Shown here: one piece after another, positions 32,460 through 41,086 of the stretch
Layout of the letters: each line of letters opens with the position of its first letter
How positions within the stretch are numbered: the first letter of the stretch is position 1
Assembly (NCBI RefSeq): GCF_026627445.1
Contig: NZ_JAPNLJ010000028.1
Location: 41,595-105,594, forward strand
Length of the DNA: 64,000 nucleotides
Source of the DNA: Streptomyces sp. H27-H1
GTDB taxonomy: Bacteria > Actinomycetota > Actinomycetes > Streptomycetales > Streptomycetaceae
Direction: 5' to 3'
The notes under the pieces: model-generated
Databases searched by the model: none
What the model was told of the DNA's origin: nothing
Seen by the model: only the letters and a program-made list of their open reading frames with translations
Made by a program: the position numbers and the translations under genes

Positions 32460-33429
32460 GGCCACGGACCGGCGCGCACCCCGGCCGGAGTCCGCGCCCG
32501 ACGCTCCGGCCATTGCCCACCAGCCGGTACGAGGCCTTGCCCCGGGCGCCCCCGAAGGCCCGGCCGCAGCTCCTGACGGCCCGGCGGCCAGGCCCGGACG
32601 TGCGCCCCGTACCGTACCCGGCTGGCTGTGGACCGTGCCTCCCGTCGCCGTGCTCGCGGTGGTCTTCCTCTACCCCCTCGCGCTCGTCGTCCGGCAGTCC
32701 CTGACCCTCGGGAACGGGGGCGGCGCGTTCGACGCCTACGCCTCCGTCTTCGCCTCGTACTCCTTCCGCGAAGCCCTCGGCACCACCGTCTGGCTGGCCG
32801 TCGGAGCCACCGCCGGCTGCCTGCTCCTCGGCTTCGCGCTCGCACTGGTCATCGCCTTCGTACCCTTCCCCGGGGCGCGGGCCGTGGCCAAGTTCATCGA
32901 CGTCTTCCTCTCGTTCCCCTCCTTCCTCATCACCCTCGCCCTCCTCTTCGTCTACGGCACTGTCGGCATGGCCAACGGCCTGTGGACCGACACCTTCGGC
33001 GTCGCCGAAGGACCCTTCCACTTCCTGACCACCCCGTGGGGCGTCCTCCTCGCGGAGATCACCTACTTCACGCCCTTCGTGATGCGCCCCCTGCTCTCCG
33101 CCTTCTCCCAACTGGACACCGCCCAACTGGAAGTGGCCTCCTCGCTCGGCGCGAAGCCCGGCCGCATCATCCGGCGGGTGATCCTCCCCGAGGCCCTCCC
33201 GGCCCTCGCCGCCGGAGGCAGCCTCGTCCTCGTCATGTGCCTCAACGAGTTCGGGATCGTCCTGTTCACCGGAGCCAAGGACGTCACCACGCTCCCGATG
33301 CTCATCTACGGCAAGGCGATCCTCGAATCCGACTACGCGGCCGCCTGCGTGGTCGCCGTCGTCAACATCGTGATCTCCGTCGGCCTGTTCGGCCTCTACC
33401 GGGTGGTGAGCAAGCGTGCTGGTGCATAG
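32452..33429 (+). CDS. ABC importer permease, first (aminophosphonate type)
   Basis: Membrane subunit of 325 aa. The ATG at 32452 with CGGGAG upstream is preferred to the adjacent GTG at 32449; it overlaps the ATPase gene end by 8 nt. A 50-residue Pro/Ala-rich cytosolic leader is unusual and precedes six membrane helices. The coupling EAA loop is visible as LEVASSLGAKPGRIIRRVIL. The protein resembles the PhnU half of phosphonate or iron/spermidine type permeases and works with the next gene as a heterodimer. Confidence 0.9.
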   Translation: MTEATDRRAPRPESAPDAPAIAHQPVRGLAPGAPEGPAAAPDGPAARPGRAPRTVPGWLWTVPPVAVLAVVFLYPLALVVRQSLTLGNGGGAFDAYASVFASYSFREALGTTVWLAVGATAGCLLLGFALALVIAFVPFPGARAVAKFIDVFLSFPSFLITLALLFVYGTVGMANGLWTDTFGVAEGPFHFLTTPWGVLLAEITYFTPFVMRPLLSAFSQLDTAQLEVASSLGAKPGRIIRRVILPEALPALAAGGSLVLVMCLNEFGIVLFTGAKDVTTLPMLIYGKAILESDYAAACVVAVVNIVISVGLFGLYRVVSKRAGA

Positions 33430-34213
33430 CAAGAGCGGCCGCTGGGCCGCCTGGAGCGTCTTCGGCATCCTCTTCCTGCCGCTCTTCGCCCTGCCCCTGC
33501 TCGTCGTGGTGGCCGCGTCCTTCTCGACGCACTGGTCCGGGGCCTTCCCCTCGGGCCCCACCACCGAGAACTACGCCGCGGCCGTACGCGGCGAGTCCCT
33601 CCAGGCGCTGACCACCTCACTGCTCACCGCCCTGGCCGCCAGTCTGCTCGCGCTGACCGCCGGCACCTGGGCCGCGCTCGCCGCCGCCGGGCTGAAGAAG
33701 CGCGGAAAGAACTCCCTGGACGCGCTGTTCATGCTGCCGGTCGCCGTGCCGTCCGTGGTCGTCGGCCTCGCCGTGCTCGTCGCCTTCAGCAAACCGCCGC
33801 TGCTGCTCAACGGCACCAGCTCGATCGTGATCCTGGCGCACACGATCCTGGTCACGGCGTTCGCCCACCAGTCGGTGTCGGCTGCCATCGTGCGGCTCGA
33901 CCCCGCCTACGAGCAGGCGGCCGCCTCCCTGGGCGCCTGCCCCGCGTACGTGCTGTGGCGGGTCAAGCTCCCTCTCCTGCTGCCTTCGCTCACCGCTGCC
34001 GCCGGGCTCTGCTTCGCCCTGTCCATGGGCGAGCTGAGCGCCACGATGATGCTCTACCCGCCGGACTGGATGCCCCTGCCCGTCCGCATCTTCACCGCCA
34101 CCGACCGCGGATCGCTCTTCAGCGGCTCCGCCGTCGCCGTGGTCCTGATGGCCACCACCCTGCTGGTCCTGCTGGCCGTCTCCCGGGTCCGCACCAGGGC
34201 CGCGTACCGCTGA
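33416..34213 (+). CDS. ABC importer permease, second (aminophosphonate type)
   Basis: Second membrane subunit, 265 aa from a GTG, overlapping the preceding permease by 14 nt. Six helices: the first is WSVFGILFLPLFALPLLVVV, and the EAA loop is YEQAAASLGACPAYVLWRVK. SMGELSATMMLYPPDWMPLP is the usual family segment before the last helices. It completes the inner-membrane channel of the importer. Confidence 0.9.
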   Translation: MLVHSKSGRWAAWSVFGILFLPLFALPLLVVVAASFSTHWSGAFPSGPTTENYAAAVRGESLQALTTSLLTALAASLLALTAGTWAALAAAGLKKRGKNSLDALFMLPVAVPSVVVGLAVLVAFSKPPLLLNGTSSIVILAHTILVTAFAHQSVSAAIVRLDPAYEQAAASLGACPAYVLWRVKLPLLLPSLTAAAGLCFALSMGELSATMMLYPPDWMPLPVRIFTATDRGSLFSGSAVAVVLMATTLLVLLAVSRVRTRAAYR

Positions 34214-34296
34214 GATCCCTCCACCGCACCGCCCCGCGCAGCCTTGTACCGCCTGCCGGTTCTCCCACCGACTCCCTTTCGCCGTAAGGAAGTTCC

Positions 34297-35379
34297 ATGC
34301 CCAGCAACAAGTACCTGCGCACCGCCGCCGCCACCGGCTGCCTCGCCCTGGCCACCGGCCTCACCGCCTGTGGTGGCTCGTCCTCCGCCGACTCCACCGG
34401 CGGCAAGGGCGGCGGCGAGAAGGTCGTCACCGTCTACAGCGCCGACGGCCTCAAGGGCGACAAGGGCGACGGCTGGTACGACAAGGTCTTCGCCGACTTC
34501 ACGAAGAAGACCGGCATCGAGGTCAAGTATGTGGAGGGCGGCTCGGGCGAGATGGTGCAGCGCGCCGTCCGCGAGAAGACCAACACGCAGGCCGACGTGC
34601 TGATCACGCTGCCCCCCTTCATCCAGCAGGCCGACGGCAAGGGGCTCCTGCAGGCGTACACGCCACAGGGAGCCGAGAAGGTCAACGGGGCGAACAAGTC
34701 CTCCGACGGCAAGTGGACCTCGGTCGTCAACAACTACTTCGGCTTCGTCTACAACAAGAAGGAACTGCGCTCGGCCCCCAAGACCTGGGAAGAGCTGCTG
34801 GACGCCAAGTACAAGGGCAAGATCCAGTACTCCACCCCGGGCGTCGCGGGCGACGGCACCGCCGTGCTCATCAAGTCGATGCACGACTTCGGCGGCAAGG
34901 AGCCGGCGATGGAGTACCTGAAGAAGCTCCAGGCCAACAACGTCGGCCCGTCCTCCTCCACCAGCAAGCTCGCGCCGAAGACCGACAAGGGCGAGATCCT
35001 CGTCGCCAACGGCGACGTCCAGATGAACTTCGCGCAGTCCAAGTCCATGCCGAACCTCGGCATCTGGTTCCCCGCCAAGGAAGGCGGCAAGCCCACCACC
35101 TTCTCCCTCCCGTACGCGGCCGGCCTCGTCGCCAAGGCCCCGCACACCGAGAACGGCAGGAAGCTCCTCGACCACCTGCTCGGCGAGGACGCCCAGAAGC
35201 TGGTCAGCGGGGTCGGCGGCGGCTTCCCGGCGCGCACGGACGTCAAGCCCACCGACGCCAACGCCGTCGAGCTCACCCAGCTCATGGCCGGAGTCGAGGT
35301 CTTCGAGCCGGACTGGGCCGACCTCGACGAGAACCTCACCGGCTACGTCGACGCGTGGAAGTCGGCCACCGGAAGCTGA
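34297..35379 (+). CDS. ABC importer substrate-binding lipoprotein (aminophosphonate type)
   Basis: Extracellular binding protein of 360 aa, anchored by a lipid on Cys25 (lipobox LTAC, then GGSSSADS linker). Family 1/FbpA-like fold: VVTVYSADGLKGDKGDGWYD, ADVLITLPPFIQQADGKG, NNYFGFVYNKKELRSAPKTW and GDVQMNFAQSKSMPNLGIWF. It resembles the PhnS2 group of 2-aminoethylphosphonate binding proteins; no binding-site residues can be assigned with certainty. It lies 83 nt downstream of the second permease with AAGGAAG as ribosome site. Confidence 0.9.
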   Translation: MPSNKYLRTAAATGCLALATGLTACGGSSSADSTGGKGGGEKVVTVYSADGLKGDKGDGWYDKVFADFTKKTGIEVKYVEGGSGEMVQRAVREKTNTQADVLITLPPFIQQADGKGLLQAYTPQGAEKVNGANKSSDGKWTSVVNNYFGFVYNKKELRSAPKTWEELLDAKYKGKIQYSTPGVAGDGTAVLIKSMHDFGGKEPAMEYLKKLQANNVGPSSSTSKLAPKTDKGEILVANGDVQMNFAQSKSMPNLGIWFPAKEGGKPTTFSLPYAAGLVAKAPHTENGRKLLDHLLGEDAQKLVSGVGGGFPARTDVKPTDANAVELTQLMAGVEVFEPDWADLDENLTGYVDAWKSATGS

Positions 35380-35535
35380 CAGGTCGCCTCCCGGCCACCC
35401 GCGACCGAAAGAGTGACACCCGGATAACGGGTCTGGACCGACTCTCGCCTTCGGCCCCGGCCCGCCGTACGCTCGTGCGCCCGCACGCCCCGTAAGTCCC
35501 CTGCGCCTTCCCCACGATTACTCCCGGAGGAGTAC

Positions 35536-37062
35536 GTGCCCACTGTCCTGTCCGGACGGACCCTCGCCGTGGCGGCCACCGCCACCGCCCTGCTCGCCAC
35601 CGGCCTCGCCGCCCACGCCGCGACGGCCGAAGAAGCCGCCGCGGCCACGAACAAGGTGCTCGTCATCGGCATCGACGGCACGGTCCTGGACCGCGTCAAG
35701 GCCGCCAACGCCCCCAACCTGAACGGCCTGATGGCCCAGGGCCTGACCGCCCGCAGCACCCTGTACGCGAACCCGATGGCCGCCACCTCCTCCGGCCCCG
35801 GCTGGTCCACCATCGCCACCGGCGTCTGGCCCGACAAGCACGGCGTGAAGGACAACTCCTTCACCGGCAAGAACTACACGGCCCACCCGGACTTCCTGAC
35901 CCGCATCGAGAACGCCAAGCCGGCGCTCAACACGTACGCGGCCGCCGACTGGGAGCCCATCACCTCCACCGACCAGAACGGCCCTATCTTCTCCGCCAAG
36001 GTCGACAAGAGGCTGAACCTCAAGGGCGACCGGGACGGTTACGGCAGCGAGGACCCGAAGATCGCCGCGGCCGCCTCGGCCGAACTGCGCGACCAGAACC
36101 CCGACGCGGCCTTCGTCTACCTCGGCGAGATCGACCACGCGGGCCACACCTCCGGCGCCGCGAGCCAGGAGTACCTGAACGCCATCGCCCGCGTGGACAA
36201 GCTGGTCGGCCAGCTCCTGACCGCCGTCCAGTCGCGTCCCACGTACGGCCAGGAGAACTGGAAGGTCCTGGTCACCACCGACCACGGACACACCGACTCC
36301 GGTGGCCACGGCGGCTCCAGCATCCAGGAGCGCGGCACCTTCGTCATCGCCAAGGGCACGGGCATCCCCGCCGGTTCGGTACGCGGCGACGTGAAGCTCG
36401 TCGACGTCGCGGCGACCGCGCTCGCCCAGGTCGGGGTCGCGGCCGGCTCCGCCGTCGACGGCATCGCGCTGGACGCCCCGGACGACGGCGACGCCTTCGA
36501 CACCCTGCGCCCCAACCTCCAGGCGCGCGTGGATGAGACGGGCATCCCGGCCGCCACCAAGGGCTTCACGCACACCCCGCCGGCCGGCTGGTCGGTCGAC
36601 AACTCCAAGATGGGCACCGGCGGGGTCACCGAGTGGGCCGGATGGGCCTTCGCGACCGACGAGTTCTGGAGCCAGGCGCAGCGCGACCAGTGGCGCGAGC
36701 TGAACGTCCGCTCCCGTGACGTGTTCGCCGTCGCCGACTCCGACGAGTGGGACGACAAGAGCCACACCGGCTCCTACGACTCCACCCTCATCACCCCCAA
36801 GTGGGCGGTCAGCGGCGGGACCACGAAGAACCTGACCTTCCAGACCCACTACCGCCACGAGGCCGGCCAGACCGCCCAGGTCCTGGTCTCCTACAACGCC
36901 GCCGCCCCGGCGGTCGTCAAGAGCTACACCGCCGACGCGGTCGCCGGGTCCGAGTCGATCGCGCTCCAAGTCCCGGCCGGCGCCACCGACGTCCAGGTCC
37001 GCTTCCGCTACAGCGGCAGCAACAACTGGTACTGGACCGTGGACAACGTGCGCCTGGGCTGA
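35536..37062 (+). CDS. Secreted alkaline phosphatase superfamily (NPP/phosphonoacetate hydrolase-like) enzyme
   Basis: Exported two-metal phospho- or phosphonohydrolase of 508 aa from a GTG with GGAGGAG. The signal peptide (about 1-31, ending AAHAATA) is followed by the catalytic domain with metal ligands Asp47 (VIGIDGTV), the EIDHAGH pair and TTDHGHTDSGGHGG. The nucleophile region is probably MAATSSGPGWSTIATGV. The last 130 residues form a beta-sandwich add-on ending NNWYWTVDNVRLG, probably for carbohydrate or surface binding. It follows the phosphonate importer by 156 nt, so it may liberate phosphate or phosphonate outside the cell; the true substrate is unknown. Confidence 0.87.
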   Translation: MPTVLSGRTLAVAATATALLATGLAAHAATAEEAAAATNKVLVIGIDGTVLDRVKAANAPNLNGLMAQGLTARSTLYANPMAATSSGPGWSTIATGVWPDKHGVKDNSFTGKNYTAHPDFLTRIENAKPALNTYAAADWEPITSTDQNGPIFSAKVDKRLNLKGDRDGYGSEDPKIAAAASAELRDQNPDAAFVYLGEIDHAGHTSGAASQEYLNAIARVDKLVGQLLTAVQSRPTYGQENWKVLVTTDHGHTDSGGHGGSSIQERGTFVIAKGTGIPAGSVRGDVKLVDVAATALAQVGVAAGSAVDGIALDAPDDGDAFDTLRPNLQARVDETGIPAATKGFTHTPPAGWSVDNSKMGTGGVTEWAGWAFATDEFWSQAQRDQWRELNVRSRDVFAVADSDEWDDKSHTGSYDSTLITPKWAVSGGTTKNLTFQTHYRHEAGQTAQVLVSYNAAAPAVVKSYTADAVAGSESIALQVPAGATDVQVRFRYSGSNNWYWTVDNVRLG

Positions 37063-37199
37063 CAGGCCCTTCGGACCCCTGCGTTCCGCTGTGCGGTCCG
37101 GGCCGTGGACGCCCCACGCGTCCGCGGTCCGGCCCGGATAAGGTGGCAGAGACCAGAGGTCACCATGGTCAGACGCCACCGAGAGCGGAGAACAGTCCA

Positions 37200-37979
37200 G
37201 TGGCAGAGCGCAAGCCGATCGAATCCTGGCTCACCGACATGGACGGGGTCCTCATCCACGAGGGCACTCCGATCCCCGGCGCCGACGCCTTCATCAACCG
37301 GCTGCGCGAGTCCGGCAAGCCCTTCCTGGTGCTGACCAACAACTCCATCTACACCCCGCGCGACCTCCAGGCCCGCCTCAGCCGGATGGGCCTGGAAGTC
37401 CCGGTGGAGAACATCTGGACCTCGGCGCTGGCCACCGCGAAGTTCCTCGACGACCAGCGTCCGGGCGGCACCGCCTACGTCATCGGCGAGGCCGGCCTGA
37501 CCACCGCCCTGCACGACATCGGCTACATCCTCACCGACCACGAGCCGGACTACGTGGTCCTGGGCGAGACCCGGACGTACAGCTTCGAGGCCATGACCAA
37601 GGCGGTCCGCCTGATCAACGCGGGCGCCCGCTTCATCTGCACCAACCCGGACGAGACCGGCCCCTCCGCCGAGGGCCCGCTGCCGGCCACGGGCGCGGTC
37701 GCCGCACTGATCACCAAGGCGACGGGCAAGAAGCCGTACTTCGCAGGCAAGCCCAACCCGCTGATGATGCGGACCGGCCTGAACGCCATCGGGGCGCACT
37801 CCCACAGCAGCGCGATGATCGGCGACCGGATGGACACCGACATCCTGGCCGGGCTCGAGGCGGGCATGCAGACCTTCCTCGTACTGACCGGTCTGACGTC
37901 TGCCGCGGACACCGAGAAGTACCCCTACCGGCCGACCACGACGGTCAAGTCCATCGCCGATCTGGTCGATCTGGTTTAG
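37200..37979 (+). CDS. HAD-IIA family phosphatase (NagD-like)
   Basis: Cytosolic phosphatase of 259 aa from a GTG. The nucleophile pair is Asp13/Asp15 in LTDMDGVLIHEG, motif II is LVLTNNSIYTP, motif III is AGKPNPLM and motif IV is SAMIGDRMDTDILAG. The C2-type cap contains YVIGEAGLTTALHDIGYIL and GARFICTNPDETGPSAEGPL. NagD-type enzymes remove phosphate from nucleotides or sugar phosphates. The preceding gene is also phosphate-related, but no shared control is evident. A hairpin at 38011-38036 ends the unit. Confidence 0.92.
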   Translation: MAERKPIESWLTDMDGVLIHEGTPIPGADAFINRLRESGKPFLVLTNNSIYTPRDLQARLSRMGLEVPVENIWTSALATAKFLDDQRPGGTAYVIGEAGLTTALHDIGYILTDHEPDYVVLGETRTYSFEAMTKAVRLINAGARFICTNPDETGPSAEGPLPATGAVAALITKATGKKPYFAGKPNPLMMRTGLNAIGAHSHSSAMIGDRMDTDILAGLEAGMQTFLVLTGLTSAADTEKYPYRPTTTVKSIADLVDLV

Positions 37980-38010
37980 CGCTTTCGGCTGACACGTACG
38001 GGCCAAGCGG

Positions 38011-38036
38011 GCGCCGCTCCGGATGCGGAGCGGCGC
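38011..38036 (+). terminator. Terminator hairpin after the HAD-IIA gene
   Basis: Perfect 11-base arms GCGCCGCTCCG (38011-38021) and CGGAGCGGCGC (38026-38036) with a 4-base loop, 31 nt after the stop codon and before the next gene. Confidence 0.7.
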
Positions 38037-38071
38037 GCCGCGCGTGAATCTCCTTGTTGAGGAGGTTCACC

Positions 38072-38728
38072 ATGCGCAGCGATCTGATCGCTTTCCGTAT
38101 CACCGGGGTGGCCGTCGCCCTGACGGCCCTGTCCGCCGTGACCGCCCCCTTCGCCTTCGCGGAGGAGTGGAACCGCGGCAGCGTGTCGGCCGAGCCCAGT
38201 CCGGCGGAGCCGGGGGCGCAGGTCAAGCTGCGCGTCCGCGGCTGTGACGAGGACTGGGCCATCGCCCAGTCGTCCGTGTTCGTCTCCGAGGTCCGCCTCT
38301 CCACTGGCCGCGACGACCGCCGCACCCTGTGGGGCGACGCGATGATCCGCTCCTGGGCGGAGCCGGGCCGCCACGACATCCGGGTCAAGTGCGGCGGCCG
38401 GGGCGGCGAGCGCGAATGGGGCTCGATCGAGATCGAGCGCCGCAGGGAACACCACCCCAATCCCCATCACACCCCGGTCTGGCCGGTCCACGCGGGCGGC
38501 GGCGGCATGTCCGAGGAGATCGCCGCGAAATCGAAGTCGGTGGACGCGGCCGAGGCCGCCGGACCGGCCGCAGACTCCGCGCAGCTCGCCGCGACGGCGA
38601 AGAAGAGCCACGGGGGCGACGGCCCCGGTCTGCCGCACACGGTGATCGGCGCCGTGCTCGCCGCCGCCGCCACCCTCGCGGTCGCCGGCCGGGCGCTGAC
38701 CCTGCGCCGCCGCCGCAGCGGCGAGTGA
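38072..38728 (+). CDS. Secreted protein with LPHTV-type C-terminal anchor, partner of class F sortase
   Basis: A 218-aa exported protein from the ATG at 38072 (GAGGAGG upstream). The signal peptide ends in APFAFAEEW. A compact beta domain follows, with two cysteines (VRGCDEDW and VKCGGRGG) and the text KLRVRGCDEDWAIAQS. A His/Pro segment and an Ala-rich stretch come next. The C-terminus has GLPHTV, a hydrophobic helix (VIGAVLAAAATLAVAGRALT) and LRRRR, the layout of a sorting signal but with Val instead of Gly after LPxT. The sortase gene starts 12 nt downstream, so the pair is probably enzyme and substrate. The domain is not recognised. Confidence 0.8.
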   Translation: MRSDLIAFRITGVAVALTALSAVTAPFAFAEEWNRGSVSAEPSPAEPGAQVKLRVRGCDEDWAIAQSSVFVSEVRLSTGRDDRRTLWGDAMIRSWAEPGRHDIRVKCGGRGGEREWGSIEIERRREHHPNPHHTPVWPVHAGGGGMSEEIAAKSKSVDAAEAAGPAADSAQLAATAKKSHGGDGPGLPHTVIGAVLAAAATLAVAGRALTLRRRRSGE

Positions 38729-38740
38729 CCGGGTGATCGG

Positions 38741-39403
38741 ATGAGCGGGCAGTCGAAGGATTCCGGCGGCTCCCGGCTGCTGACCTTCGCCGCCTGGTCG
38801 GTGCTGGTCCTCGGCCTGTGGCTGTGGGGCCGCGAGATCACCGGTGTGGCGATACCCCTGCCCGGCCAGGCCGGGGGACCGGCCGCACCGGGCCTGCCCG
38901 CGGCGCACTCCCCGCTGGGTCCTGCCGCGCCCGCGCGGATCGACGTACCGTCCCTGGGCGTCCAGGCCCCGGTGATCGTCCGGGACCTGGACGCGAAGGG
39001 GGCGATCGAACCGCCCCCGTACGAGAACCCGGGCACGGTGGGCTGGTGGCGCGGCGGCGCCCAGCCCGGCACGGCCGGGACCGCGCTGCTGGTCGGGCAC
39101 GTGGACACGAAGGCGAAGCCGGCGGTGTTCTTCGGCCTGAGCTCGGCGAAGGCGGGCGACAAGGTGCGCGTGGTGCGGGCCGACGGATCGGTGGCGGAGT
39201 TCACGATCGAGGACGTACGGGTCCACGAGCGCGAGGGCTTCGACCCCGCCGCGGCGTACGGGCCCAAGGTCCGGGGCCGGGCCGAGCTGAGGCTCGTGAC
39301 CTGCGGCGGAACCTATGACAAGGCGACCAAGGAGTACACGGCGAACGTGGTGGTGTCGGCGTACCTGACGGGCGTCGGAGTCCGCCCGGGAACGGCGGCT
39401 TGA
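38741..39403 (+). CDS. Class F sortase
   Basis: Membrane-anchored sortase of 220 aa. TM helix about 12-34 (LLTFAAWSVLVLGLWLWG), then a Pro/Gly-rich stalk and the sortase beta-barrel (about 65-215). The catalytic His120 is in LLVGHVDT and Cys188 in LRLVTCGGTYD, both typical of class F. Where sortase A has its arginine, about 13 residues after the Cys, this sequence reads KEYTANVVVSAYL with no Arg, so the third catalytic residue is not obvious. It follows its probable substrate gene in one operon. A bidirectional terminator lies directly downstream. Confidence 0.9.
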   Translation: MSGQSKDSGGSRLLTFAAWSVLVLGLWLWGREITGVAIPLPGQAGGPAAPGLPAAHSPLGPAAPARIDVPSLGVQAPVIVRDLDAKGAIEPPPYENPGTVGWWRGGAQPGTAGTALLVGHVDTKAKPAVFFGLSSAKAGDKVRVVRADGSVAEFTIEDVRVHEREGFDPAAAYGPKVRGRAELRLVTCGGTYDKATKEYTANVVVSAYLTGVGVRPGTAA

Positions 39404-39416
39404 ACCGGAAAACGAA

Positions 39417-39453
39417 GAAGCCCCTCGCAGTTTTCACTGCGAGGGGCTTCTTT
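39417..39453. terminator. Bidirectional terminator between sortase F and tRNA-Lys
   Basis: Perfect 15-base arms GAAGCCCCTCGCAGT (39417-39431) and ACTGCGAGGGGCTTC (39436-39450) with a 4-base loop and flanking A and T runs. It serves the plus-strand sortase and the minus-strand tRNA. Confidence 0.85.
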
Positions 39454-39460
39454 GCGTCTG

Positions 39461-39534
39461 TGCGCCGCCAGGGACTCGAACCCCGGACCCGCTGATTAAG
39501 AGTCAGCTGCTCTAACCAACTGAGCTAGCGGCGC
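39461..39534 (-). tRNA. tRNA-Lys (anticodon CTT), copy 1
   Basis: A 74-nt cloverleaf: acceptor GCGCCGC/GCGGCGC with discriminator A, D-stem GCTC/GAGC, anticodon stem GCTGA/TCAGC with loop CTCTTAA (anticodon CTT), T-arm with TTCGAGT. CCA is not encoded. It is identical to the copies at 46329-46402 and 55521-55594. Confidence 0.97.
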
Positions 39535-39719
39535 TTGGTGACAGGCAAAACTCTACCCCACCGGTGTGGGTGCTCGTGACAAGCCGCGCCCGCGTTGTCC
39601 GGTTAACCCATGTTTGGGGGTTTTGTCGTGCACGATATGTCTGTGCCCGGCCGGATCTGATGCCCCGCCAGATGCGGTCCCGGCCGATCAGTGACGAGTA
39701 GGGGAGTGGACGGAACCGC

Positions 39720-41075
39720 ATGGCGATGCAGCCTCCGACGCATGTGTACGAAATGACGCCGACGGCCGAGGCGGTGCCGCCGATGCCGCTGCCCGCCTTC
39801 GAGGAGTACGAGCCCTCCGGCGACTGCCCGTGCCAAGGCTGCGCCCAGCGCCGCCGCACGCTCGCGCGCGCCCGGGCCATACCGCTGCGCGACGGGGGAC
39901 ACCCCGCCGCGCGCGGAGCCCGCCGCGCGCTGGTCCTGGCCACCGCCGCGGGGGTGGTCCTCGGCGGCGGCAGCGCCGGCGTGGCCTCGGCCACGCCGGG
40001 CCCCGGCGGCCGGGTGGCACAGGACGACCCGGGATCCCCGCAGGGCGGCCGGGCCCCGCTGCACGGCCCGAAGGGGGCCAAGGGCACCCCGGCGAAACCG
40101 GCCGGGGTGCCGGGAGCGCCCTCGGCGGTCAAGCGCACCGACCGCGCGACGATCATCAACCGGGCGAAGCTGTGGCTGGACGCGCAGGTCCCGTACAGCA
40201 TGTCCGAGTACTGGTCGGACGGGTACCGGCAGGACTGCTCCGGCTACGTCTCGATGGCCTGGAACCTCGGCACGAACGAATGGACCGGCAGTCTCGACAA
40301 GTTCGCGACCCGGATCACGAAGGACGAGCTGCTGCCGGGAGACATGCTGCTCTTCCACAACCCGGCCGATCCCAACAAGGGCTCGCACGTCGTGCTCTTC
40401 GGCGGCTGGGGGGACGAGACGCGGACGCACTACGTCGCCTACGAGCAGACCCGGCCGACGACGCGGCGGCTGGCCACGCCGTACGGCTACTGGAACAACT
40501 CGGTGAAGTACATCCCCTACCGGTTCAACGGGGTGGCGGGGGGAGTCGTTCCCAACCCGCCGGTCACCGATCCGCCCGCGCCGGGCGGCACTCCGGTCGT
40601 CTCGGCCACCTTCCCTGGTGCGTCGAAGTTCGGGCCGGGCGCGGACAACCCCTACGTCACCCAGCTCGGCCGGATGCTGTCCGACCGCGGCGGCATGCGC
40701 TTCTACCCGCGCGGCATCGGCTCGAAGTGGTCCGACGCCGACGGCATCCCGGGCGCGCACACCTGGCGGATGCTCGCCCGGCACGAGGGCAAGGACATCC
40801 CGCCGGCCCCGCCCGGCTCGCCCGGCCCGGCGGGCAAGCCCGCCTTCCCCGGGGCGTCCGTCTTCCGCACGGGCACGTCCCACCCGTCCATCACCGCCCT
40901 TGGACGCCAGCTGGTGAAGAAGGGCTTCGGCAAGTACTACACGTCCGGACCGGGCCCCCGCTGGGGCGAGGCCGACCGCCGCAACGTCGAGGCGTTCCAG
41001 CGCGCCCAGGGCTGGCGCGGCGCCGAGGCCAACGGCTACCCGGGCCCGGAAACCTGGCGCCGGCTGTTCGCATGA
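39720..41075 (+). CDS. NlpC/P60-type peptidoglycan hydrolase with peptidoglycan-binding repeats
   Basis: Probable cell-wall hydrolase of 451 aa. The N-terminus has a short Cys cluster (DCPCQGCAQRRR, 35-46), then a hydrophobic export or anchor helix (about 69-91, ending ASA). The NlpC/P60 fold (about 145-270) holds Cys173 in RQDCSGYVSMAW and His223 in KGSHVVLFGGW. Two similar modules of about 65 residues follow, FPGASKFGPGADNPYVTQLG and FPGASVFRTGTSHPSITALG, each ending with a W-R-R/M-L type segment like peptidoglycan-binding domains. The Cys-rich cytosolic start is unusual for a secreted hydrolase. The SPFH gene follows closely. Confidence 0.87.
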   Translation: MAMQPPTHVYEMTPTAEAVPPMPLPAFEEYEPSGDCPCQGCAQRRRTLARARAIPLRDGGHPAARGARRALVLATAAGVVLGGGSAGVASATPGPGGRVAQDDPGSPQGGRAPLHGPKGAKGTPAKPAGVPGAPSAVKRTDRATIINRAKLWLDAQVPYSMSEYWSDGYRQDCSGYVSMAWNLGTNEWTGSLDKFATRITKDELLPGDMLLFHNPADPNKGSHVVLFGGWGDETRTHYVAYEQTRPTTRRLATPYGYWNNSVKYIPYRFNGVAGGVVPNPPVTDPPAPGGTPVVSATFPGASKFGPGADNPYVTQLGRMLSDRGGMRFYPRGIGSKWSDADGIPGAHTWRMLARHEGKDIPPAPPGSPGPAGKPAFPGASVFRTGTSHPSITALGRQLVKKGFGKYYTSGPGPRWGEADRRNVEAFQRAQGWRGAEANGYPGPETWRRLFA

Positions 41076-41086
41076 CGGAGGTAACG

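Noticed and set aside
35518..37179. Minus-strand open frame of 553 residues
   Set aside because: It is antisense to the secreted phosphatase gene; composition (Val/Gly/Asp/Arg runs) is that of a shadow frame of high-GC coding DNA.
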